DNA from: Fulvia fulva
Lineage: Eukaryota > Ascomycota > Dothideomycetes > Mycosphaerellales > Mycosphaerellaceae
Direction: 5' to 3'
DNA: 64,000 bases
Assembly: GCF_020509005.1 (NCBI RefSeq)
Contig: NC_063019.1
Coordinates: 3,720,001-3,784,000, forward strand
Made by a program: the position numbers and the translations under genes. How positions within the stretch are numbered: the stretch's first letter is position 1; each line of letters begins with the position of its first letter. The notes below the pieces were generated by a model that saw only the letters and a program-made list of their open reading frames with translations, did not search any database and had not been told where the DNA came from. This document shows, piece after piece, positions 33,900 through 43,094 of the stretch.

Positions 33900-35540
33900 T
33901 ACCCTCTTTACCTACTATTAGGGCTAATTTACGAGTCTCCTACGCGTAGCTATAGTATATTACGTACCTTATTCGACGCTAACTAGCCGGTACTATAGAA
34001 TTACTCCTCGCGTCGATACTCGCCCTATCTAGTATAAACTTACGTTAACTAAAGAATAGACGATTATTTAATATATCCTCGACCTAGATTTACGAGGATT
34101 TGCGCCTACCCTTAGCGAGGTAGTAGATATAGCGGATAAGCTACTCGGTAAACGCGACGCGGATCCGGTAGGTAAGAACTAGGTAGAGAGATTTATTCCG
34201 CGCTCTACCGAGCTTAAAACGGCCTTTAACCGAGCGAAGGACCGTTAGAGAGTACTCTAGGAAGATCTAGAAGTTATAAGCGCCTAGTTCAAGCTTATAT
34301 AAGAGACGATTATAAAGTATAGCGTATATAACGAGGATATCTATAACTTTAATAAGAGGGGCTTTTAGATAGGCGTAATTAGCTCTATAAAAGTCGTTAC
34401 TAGCTTAGAACGACGCTCTCGCCCTACGGCTACTTAGCCTAGTCATAGAGAGTAGGTTATAGTTATTTAGAGTATCTATACCGCTAGCTACTTAACCCCG
34501 CCCTTTATTATCTATAAAGGGCGCGTCTATATTTTAGTATAGTACGAAGAGGTAAACATACCGCGGAATTAGAAGCTTACGGTCTCCGAGAATAGCTAGA
34601 TAAACAAAGTGCTTAGCCTCGAGTAGTTGAAGTACTTTAACGCGTATATAGAGGCGCATTCTATAGGTAGCTATAAGTTACTCATTTTGAACGGCTATAA
34701 GAGCTATCTAAACTAGGGTCTTAAGGACTACTATCTAGACTATAAGATCCTTACGCTCTATATACCGGTACATTCGTCGTATATCCTATAGCCTCTTAAC
34801 GTAGTTTGTTTTACGCCGTTAAAGTTAAAGTACTTATAACGCGTACGGGACTTAGCGCGTTAGCGCGTCTTCTATATTAATAAAGAAACCTTCCTTCTGG
34901 CGTTTAAAGACGCGTTCTTCGACGTATTTACCGCGTTAAAATATAAGAAGGTCTTTAAGGTTATAGGGTTAGTTCCTATTAACGCGGAAGTAGTACTTAA
35001 TTGCCTTAATATATGCCTACGAACCCCGCTAGGACTACCCTCGCCTTAGGTAACATTATAGTAGTCTTAAACTCCGGAAAATTCGAAGGAGTTTACGTCG
35101 TAGTCTAAGCTTATATACGACGCTATACTAAGTAACTCTAAAACAGCTTATAATAGCTTCTCTTAGCTTATAAAAGGCGGCGAAGTAATACTATAAGAGA
35201 ATAAGCTTCTTAGAGCTCGTAACTCTAAGCTTAAATAATAATTTAAGACTCTTATAACGCGCCGATCTCGTAAACAAAAGCGTCTCTAGTACGGCAGGGT
35301 CTTAGATTATAGAGTTGACTTGTTATAGGTAGTCGTCGAGTCGTTAAAGGCTATAGAATAGTCAAATAAGAGTCGTAGGTTAGAGGGTACGAAAGAGGGC
35401 TAGCTAAGTAGACGGCGGTATAGTAACTACGGTCGGACTAGCTATAACGTATAAGCGTACTAGGAAGACAAAGAGAAGAATTCTAAATCGGATAAGAGTA
35501 TAAAGTTCACTAGTTCTCTATTTAATAGTAGTAAAAACAA
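33900..35540 (+). pseudogene. Pogo-1 transposase (Fot1/pogo, DDE_1 family)
   Basis: Domain order matches pogo/Fot1 transposases. An N-terminal CENP-B-like DNA-binding region lies at about 34050-34260 (WVERF-type and AFNRAKDR-type blocks when TAG is read as Trp). The DDE domain lies at about 34320-35030, with NEDIYNF, RPTATQP, SSYIL.PL and LKLKYLQ blocks. A C-terminal coiled-coil basic tail (LLRARNSKLKQQ) lies near 35210-35240. The three catalytic positions read Asn: AAT at 34351, AAC at 34690, AAC at 34798, all in one frame, 113 and 36 codons apart. Family members have Asp at all three. Each change is G to A after T, as RIP makes. TAG stops are scattered through the frame. Confidence 0.9.
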
Positions 35541-35544
35541 TTAA

Positions 35545-35619
35545 TAAAGAATACGAGTTAGTTGTACTAAGACAAAATTCCTAGCTTACTAGTGTTCCTA
35601 GCTTACTAGTACTTTACGT
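35545..35619 (-). repeat. Pogo-1 right terminal inverted repeat
   Basis: Reverse of 20537-20611 with few mismatches. The paired 17-bp units lie at 35577-35593 and 35594-35610. Confidence 0.9.
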
Positions 35620-35765
35620 TATAGTCTAATAATAAAGAGCTCTAGTACCTTATTTAAGAGTTTAGTAGCTCTCTAAGAAATATAGAGCTTTCTATACCTA
35701 TTTACTAAAGATAGTACTATTATTAGCGTACTAGGGCTAATTAGGTACTATATTACTCTTTATAA
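35620..35765. other. Unassigned sequence right of Pogo-1
   Basis: Starts with the TA duplication of Pogo-1 (35620-35621). About 145 bp, AT-rich, no recognised feature. Continues 19520-20534. Confidence 0.6.
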
Positions 35766-36084
35766 TATTAAAAGGTATTCGTAGCGGAAGCTAGCCTTAG
35801 GATATTTGTAGATAGTTATAATAAATCGAGTATAATAGTCGAGATAATAGTAGTTAAGAGTAGTAGACTTGCTTTTCTTACTTATCCTATCTAGAAGGCT
35901 AATTCTACTCTTATTTATATTCGATTATACACTCCTAGAACCTTCTATACTACGTAATCTATTACGTAGTATATTTATAATAAGAAGCGGATTTATAAGA
36001 AGTTATATCTCGTAGATTCTATAAAATTCTATAGCTTGTCTTCTAGACTACCTAGAGCGTTCTAGATTTTAATATAGTTAGAAC
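35766..36084 (-). repeat. Truncated CopB LTR
   Basis: Matches the 3'-most 319 bp of the CopB LTR on the minus strand, from tattaaaagg to gttagaac. About 187 bp of the LTR start are missing. Joined directly to gypsy leader sequence at 36085. More diverged than the four LTRs of CopB-i and CopB-ii, so it derives from an older CopB insertion or a recombination scar. Confidence 0.88.
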
Positions 36085-38194
36085 TATTACGGGTAGCCCG
36101 CGACCCCTTACTATAGCTACGTCGGCCCGGGTGAACCGCGGACCTTCCGTATCGGGTTAGCGCGGCTTAGCTTTACTTTATAACTTCGCCGCGCCTTGCG
36201 CTCCTCTTTCGTAGCTTTATAGAACAACAACTCTCTTATTCGGACCCTTTAGTACGCGCGCCCTTATAGTCTATTCTACTACCCTACCTAGATCGCGGAT
36301 CTAGGTAAGGGACGCGTAATAATAGGAATAGACAGAACTATAGAACTCGAAGAACGCGTAGAGTCGTATTAGAATATAGAATACGGTAAGGCGTATAGCG
36401 CGTAAATACCTAGAGAATGTAACGCGGCGACATTATTAGTAGGTAGTCGCGCGCTCGTAGATAGTTAGGAAATAGGCATCGTTACGCCTCCCCTAAACCT
36501 AGATAATATAACTTTATAGATAAACGGCAGTATACTACCGCTACTAAAGCCTAAGGGCAAAGGTAAGTAGCGTATATCTCTTTTCCCCGACCTCTCCTCT
36601 TTTCCTCGGAGTTAGATATAGGACGATAACCGGCGGGTTATAGTAGACACCGGTATCGCGCTATAATAGGAAATTAATAAAGCTTACTAGAAAGCCTTCG
36701 AGCGAGAAGAAGGTAGTAAGGTTAACTTTATAGAACTATTCGAGTTCAAGCTCGAAGAGAACCTAGGCGGTAACCTAGACGAGGTGTACCTATTACTCGA
36801 CGAGGTAGACTATATTCTCGTATCTAAATACTAGAATATTATACTAAACAAACTTACGACCCTCGTATCCTAGTACCCGAAGACTACCTACGACTTCGTA
36901 CTATAGGTAGTAAATATAGCGATTACTAAAGGTAGACAACTCGATATAATAGAGCGAGCTAATAACCTCTAGAACACCTAGTATACTACGCTATATACTA
37001 AGTATAACCGTATCTATAAGATACTATAAAGCGAGCAAGCTATAATATAGAAGATAGCCGTAGACCTTAAGAGTAAGAAGGATTATAACCTAGTAAAGTT
37101 ATAAGAGGTAGAGAAGAAGTATAGGGAGGCTAACAACCTATATAAGTAATTTAGCGAGATTTACGAAAAGGAGAAGAAGAAGGTATAGGATACTAAAGCT
37201 AAGAACTAGGCTCTATAGAAGGAGGTTAACGATCTACAGACTCGACTCTAAGCTACTAAAGACACTATCTAGAATAGAGGTAAGGGCCGCTCTAGTCGCT
37301 AACCCTCCTATTTACCTCCGCGTAAGACTTTACTTAAGTAGCTAATACGTAAGTATTATAAAGCTACTAGTAGAGGCGGCGGCGGAGGCGGTAGTAACAA
37401 TAATAATAGTAATAGTAATAACGACCAAGGACGTAATAGAAACTGTCTACGACCTAATAATAATAACGGTCGCGACTCTCGAGCGCGTAATACCCGTATA
37501 TAGACTCCCCTAACCGAACTTTTAGAACGCCTATTTACTATTAACCGTACTCTAGTACGCGGTATCGAGGTTAGTAAGGGCGTACCTAATCCGAAGTACT
37601 TTAAGAACGATAACGACCCTAACTTCGATAGTTAGTATAGTAGCGTACTTCTTAAGCTGACTATAACTACTTTCCGCTCCGGGGTAGACGGCCTACGTTT
37701 TATATATAGATAGACATATAGTAACCCTTAGAGAAGTATTGAGCCGAGGATCCCCGTGCCTAGATAATAATTATTTAACGAGTTCAAGACTAGTAAGGAA
37801 CTACTAGATTAGATAACGCGCTAGTACGGTACCCGTAACAAAGGAACTAAGGCTATAGTTAATATTACTACCTATAAGTAGGAGTAGGGCGAGACCTTTA
37901 TTACCTTCTACGCTCGCTACTTAAAGCTACGTACTTAGATAGAGTAGACTAACAAGACTAAGCTAATACTATTTCGTAACCGCCTAAACCGTAAGTACTT
38001 TATCAAGACTTTCGGCGATAGGGAAGTAGATAGACGCTTATACGACATATAGGATATTATTAAGGAATATACGGTATTAGAAAAGAGCTTCTATAAGACC
38101 GACCGACTATATTTATAGAAGGAGCGCCTACGTAGTAACCCTAATTCGAAGAATAACGGCGTATAGGGCGGTAGTAATGCCGTAGGCGCCGTAG
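36085..38194 (+). pseudogene. GypA gag with long coiled-coil N-terminal region
   Basis: Plus-strand gag of a Ty3/gypsy element. From the start it has a leader and a region of no known homology (36300-36980). A charged coiled-coil stretch follows (37020-37270; repeated EEVEKKYREANNL-like heptads). A Gly run then an Asn-rich linker lies at 37370-37425. A retrotransposon-gag core lies at about 37505-38160, with blocks PNFDSWYSSVLLKL, TFITFYARYLKLRTQ and LILFRNRLNRKYF. It ends without a stop or zinc knuckle at 38194, where CopB-ii begins. The missing zinc knuckle and pol lie, in frame, at the far end of CopB-i (3674 downward, minus strand). Many TAG stops. Confidence 0.82.
38190..38194. repeat. 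Upstream flanking 5-mer of CopB-ii (cgtag)
   Basis: Does not match the downstream flank of CopB-ii (acttt, 48497-48501). It matches the outer flank of CopB-i at 3675-3679 in element orientation. Confidence 0.85.
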
Positions 38195-38701
38195 TATTAG
38201 TTTAAAAGCTTTATATAGCTACTTAGCGAGATATACTATTATAAAGCGGTAGACTATCAAATCCGATAGATTCTAATAACCCGTAAGCTCCTAGCATTAC
38301 TAGGATCATACGGAAATGCTTGTCTAGGCCGTAATAGGCTAGCGCCGGACTACCGGCTTAAAATATCTTTAGAACTAGCTATATTCTAACTATATTAAAA
38401 TCTAGAACGCTCTAGGTAGTCTAGAAGACAAGCTATAGAATCTTATAGAATATACGAGATATAACTTCTTATAAATCCGCTTCTTATTATAAATATACTA
38501 CGTAGTAGATTACGTAGTATAGAAGGTTCTAGGAGTCTATAATCGAATATAAATAAGAGTAGAATAAGCCCTCTAGATAGGACAAGCAACAAAGCAAGTC
38601 TACTACTCTTAACTACTATAACCTCGACTATTATACTCGACTCATTACGACTATCTACGAATATCCTAAGACTAGCTTCCGCTACGAACACCTTTTTAAT
38701 A
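38195..38701 (+). repeat. CopB-ii 5' LTR
   Basis: 507 bp, tattag to tttaata. Differs from the 3' LTR at scattered transitions. Confidence 0.94.
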
Positions 38702-38715
38702 GGTTATAAGCCCGG
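38702..38715 (+). promoter_or_regulatory. CopB-ii primer-binding site
   Basis: ggttataagcccgg directly after the 5' LTR. Same tRNA match as in the other copia families. Confidence 0.75.
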
Positions 38716-39385
38716 ATCAGCTCTTAGCCTACGGAACCTAGTCGCCCCTACCGATTAGGAACAATAACTACGCCCTATATATACGACAAGCGGCGTAGCG
38801 ACCAAAGAAACCCGAGGAAACAAACGAGAAACGGCAAAAATCGCGCGAATCTACTAGAAGGTCCGACACGGACAGGGATTCTCCGCGTTACAAATAAGCG
38901 GGCTATACTAAAAAGGGAAACACCCCGGATATCCTAATATCCCGGCGAAAAATCAGCGCTAGTCTCGGCAAACCTTCTGTTTACGGAAGTACCCCGCATT
39001 TCGAAGCTACGAGGATTGTGACCTACTATAATTATTACAACTTCGTAAATTTAATAACTCGACAACCCTAGGACCTCAAAATTCAAACCAACCTGTTTCC
39101 GGATCGGGAATATACGACAAATCTAACTATAGAGAGCTTATGGCGTTACAAAGTCCCTTCGGAGCGCTATCCTAAGTAATTAGGAATTTTAGCGTTACTA
39201 GCAGTATAGAATCCTTACGAGGAACCTACTAGCAATCCGTATACTAATACGCTAGGACGAAAAATAGCGAAATCTGAGGGCGGGAGCCTGCGAAAGTAGC
39301 TAAAGTATTGTGCCTATCTCTCTATAAAAGGAAAGGGCGATTTTTAAATAAAGCTCTTTACTTTCTAAAGGACGCTTTTTTCAAG
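38716..39385 (+). other. CopB-ii 5' leader
   Basis: Untranslated leader between the primer-binding site and the gag ATG. Mirror of 18330-18999. Retains many CpA/TpG and CpG sites. No other signal seen. Confidence 0.7.
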
Positions 39386-41194
39386 ATGTCTTTAAACGAT
39401 AAGACATTTAATATTACGCGTCTAAGGGGCCAATCTAATTATAAATTTTGGGCCCTAAGGATAAAAGCGTACCTTACGAAAGAAGGCCTAAATAGGGCTA
39501 TAGAGGAACCTATTACGGACGATAAAGAAATTAAAAACAAAGCGCTCGCCGTTATTAGGTTATCTATCGAGGATAGGCCTCTTCTACAAATTCAAAATAA
39601 GAATACGGCCCGAGAAGCGTGTAATTCCTTAGAGGACTTATATGGTCCTAAAGGATTTAATTCCTCGTTCTTACTTTTAAGAGAGCTATTTAATACTACG
39701 GTCTCTAAGAGTAATAACTCGGTAGAAAAATATACGACTACGATTCGCCGTCTATACGACGACCTTAAATCTAAAGGCGTCGAGTTGCCTAAGACCGCTA
39801 TAATAGCGTGGACTTTAAATAATCTCACGGACGAATACGAGTCGTTTGTTACCTCTATTAGTCAAAGCCTAAGAGCTGACATAGAGGCTTATTCTCTCGA
39901 AGAATTGTTTAGTAATTTACTAGACGAATCGCAAAGATATAGCGCTAAAGATAAGGAAGATTGCGCTTTATTCGTCGGCAACTCTTCTAAAGAAAAGCCT
40001 AAGAGATACGGGCCTAAACGGCCGGGAAATCAAGGTCCTAAACACGCTAATTCAAATAAAGTATGGTCCTATTACGATAAAAAGGGACACATCGAATCTA
40101 CGTGTTTTAAGAAGAATCCTAATCTAAGAAATAAGACTCTTAAGAAAAAGGATAAGGATTCTAAGGAGGATAGCGACGCGCTATTCGCTAACTCTAACGA
40201 AGTTAGTAAAGTCGAAGTACTATTCTCTAATATAGAGGACTTAGGCGGCGAAGAATTAAATAATACCGCGGCTTTAAGCGTAAATAGCGATAATAATTGC
40301 GATAAAAGCGCTAAAAGTACCGAGTTTATTCTAGATTCGGGCGCTTCCCGGCATATTATAGCAAATAGAGACTATTTCACTATATTCCGGGATACTACTA
40401 CCGTATTACGGTGGGGTAACGCCGGGAAAATAGTCTCCTACGGGCAAGGAGATATAAAAATGCGTTTTAAAGACACTAATAAGGTAGTTCTTCTTAAGGA
40501 TTGCCTTTATATACCTAAGTTTGGCGTAAATCTTATAAGTCTAGCGCAATTAGATGCTCGTAATTGCTATGCCCGTCTTAAGAACGGCGTTATAGATCTG
40601 TATAGCGAAAATAATGCCCTTATAACGCGGGCTAATAAAGACAAATCGCTATATAAGTTAGCCGTTTATTCTCCGAATAATAGCCTACCTAAAGACTCGA
40701 AAGACAAAGAGGGTACGTTCTATACCCTATCTTATAGCGAGAATAATTCGCTAATTTGGCATAAAAGACTAGGACATATAAATCCTAACGCCTTAGAAAA
40801 ATTAGGCGTAAAGGTAGACAAAACCGATCCTAGGCTCGTAAATTGCGACGTTTGCCTAAGGGCGAAATTTACGCGCAAAATTAATAAAATAAGTAATACG
40901 AGCACGAAGGCTAAAGCCTTCCTAGATAAAGTTAGCTTCGATATCTGCGGTTCTATAGAGCCTAGGACTAATCGCGGACTTCGTTATTTTATTAGCTTTA
41001 TCGATCATTACTCTAGATTTATAGAGGCGGATATAATTAAGTCTAAGTCCGAAGCTTTTCGTTCTTTTTATGCCTATAAATTACGTACTAAGAATTCTTC
41101 GTCTAATAGCGTAGCCAATAATAAAAGGCCTAAGCTTAAGATCCTTAAATCGGATAATGCTCTCGAATTTCTAACTAAGAATTCGAAGAACTAG
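39386..41194 (+). pseudogene. CopB-ii gag-protease-integrase frame
   Basis: 602 codons from ATG 39386, chosen because it begins the conserved copia gag; the frame is open from 39308. Landmarks: gag SNYKFWALRIKAYL, degenerate zinc knuckle near 40065-40105, protease LDSGAS at about 40330, zinc motif WHKRLGH at 40757 with CDVC at about 40844, integrase Asp codons at 40940 and 41153. The frame ends at TAG 41192 after a one-base loss near 41180. The next frame runs straight on as integrase (NSGIIRELIAPYCPEQNAKI). Only one residue differs from CopB-i (Phe for Ile near 41067). The longest near-intact coding stretch of the window. Confidence 0.93.
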
Positions 41195-43080
41195 TACGGA
41201 ATAGCGGTATTATACGCGAGCTAATCGCGCCGTATTGTCCGGAGCAAAACGCTAAAATAGAAAGGCCTAATCGTACTATAATGTCTAAAGTACGAGCTAT
41301 GTTATACGAGTCTAGGCTACCTAAATATTTTTGGGGAGAAGCCGTTTTAGCGGCGATTTTTATCTATAATTATACGCCGCATTCTAGCTTAGGCTTTAAA
41401 TCCCCGTACGAAGTTAGGTACGGGACTAAACCCGACCTTAATAATATTAAAATCTTCGGATCTATCGCCTATTATCGTAATCCGAGTCCTAAAAAACTCG
41501 ACACTAGGGCGAAAAAGGCTATTCTATTAGGTTATACCGACTACGGTAACTATAAACTATTAGATCTAGACTCTAGAAAAGTAGTCTTTACTAGAGACGT
41601 AAGAGTCTTAGAAGGAACCTTTTTAGATAGTCCTTAATCCGAAGAACCCGCTATAGTTAGCGAATTCAAGGTAACCGATAATTTAAAAATTAGCGAGGAT
41701 ATTAAAGCTTCTAGCGAACAAAATAAAATAGCTACGAAGCAAAACGAGCCGAGTAATAAGAGACTACGCTTAGATACGTCTAGGAAAAATACTTCCGGAA
41801 GCGTAGAGGCTCTTAGTCCCGCTATCAACCTTAATAATAGCAATTTTAGCGCTACTCCTTCTATAAATTCGCAAAATAGGGCTGATACTACTCGTTCTAG
41901 TCCTCTAGAAAATATGAACGACGACGTAGACCCTATATCTATAGAGGCGAATAAGGAATTAGACGGCCCGTCGATTTCTAATAACCCGTTAATTTCTAAT
42001 AATCCGTTAGAATCTAATAGTTCTAAGACTTTAGAAGACGACGGATTAGAAGACGAGCTAGCGCTACTCGCTAATTATAGCGGGTAGACCGCCGATCCTA
42101 TTACTTATAAAGACGCGATTACTAGTCCTAATAAAGTCAAATGGCTAGAGTCTATGAAATCCGAAATAGGCGACTTAAATAAGCTAAAAACTTGGGACTT
42201 AGTTAACCTTCCTAAGGATCGCGTAGCCCTTAAAGGACGGTGGGTTTATAAGACTAAAACCGACGCTAAAGGCAATATAATTAAATATAAGAGTCGGTAG
42301 GTCGTAAAGGGCTTTAAACAAATATTCGGAGTACATTACGACGAGACATTTAGTAATACTTGTCGACCCGAAACTTAGCGTTCGTTATTCTATTTTGCGG
42401 CTTATAATGATTGGGAAATAAAGCAATGGGACGTTGAATTAGCTTTCCCTAATAGCCCTATAGATAAAGAATTATATATCAAACAGCCCTTAGGTTTCGA
42501 GGATAATACTCCGAGAGTTTGCCGTCTAAATACGGCGTTATACGGCTTCAAACAAGCCTCTAGACAATAGTACTTATACCTTAAGTCTATACTTCAAAAG
42601 CTAGGCTTTGTTCCGCTTAAGAAAAACGAGGTGGCGTTTAAAAACGCTAATACGGGCATTATAATAACGTGCTACGTAGACGATATGCTTATATTTAGTC
42701 CTAACGAAGGACTAGTTAGGGAACTTAAGGATAACCTCTCTAAGTCGCTAGAACTAAGTGATTTAGGCGACGTAAACTACTATCTAGGGATCGAAGTAAC
42801 GCATAATCGCGAAAATAAGTCTATTACTCTAAGTCAAAAAGGGTATTTAGATAAGATCTATACTAGATTTAATAAGAGAGGTCTTAATCTGGTTAGTAGC
42901 CCTATAGAAAATAGCCTACGTCTAGAAAAGAATAAGGAACAAGCTAGTTTAGAGGATACTCGGCTATTTCAAGCCGAAGTAGGGTCCTTAATTTATCTAG
43001 CTACTAAAACAAGGCTAGATATAGGCTACACCGTAGGGCAAGTAGCTAAATTTGCCTCTAATCCCGATAGCTCACATTTT
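41195..43080 (+). pseudogene. CopB-ii pol middle: integrase C-part and reverse transcriptase
   Basis: 41281-41637 finishes the integrase and ends at TAA (probable former CAA). A Ser/Asn-rich linker follows (about 41640-42060). RT runs from about 42100 with KGRWVYKTKTD, WDVELAFPNSP near 42428, ALYGFKQAS near 42540 and active site YVDD at 42673-42684. Four or so TAG codons at Trp/Gln interrupt the 5' half. The 3' 155 codons are open. Interrupted at 43094 by the LINE. One residue differs from CopB-i (Thr for Ala near 43030), and Ala for Val near 41342. Confidence 0.92.
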
Positions 43081-43094
43081 AAAGCCCTAAATAG
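43081..43094. repeat. LINE target-site duplication in CopB-ii (left)
   Basis: aaagccctaaatag, repeated at 46513-46526. Confidence 0.93.

Larger units (their letters stand above)
20537..35619 (+). mobile_element. Pogo-1: Fot1/pogo-type DNA transposon split by nested insertions
   Basis: Terminal inverted repeats of about 75 bp lie at 20537-20611 and 35545-35619 and pair closely (acgtaaagtactag... at each end, reversed on the right). The target duplication is TA. Removing CopA-ii with its 5-bp duplication and Pogo-2 with its TA leaves about 1.85 kb, the usual size for Fot1/pogo elements. The transposase lies on the plus strand at about 33900-35540. The mutated catalytic residues show it is inactive. 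Confidence 0.92.
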
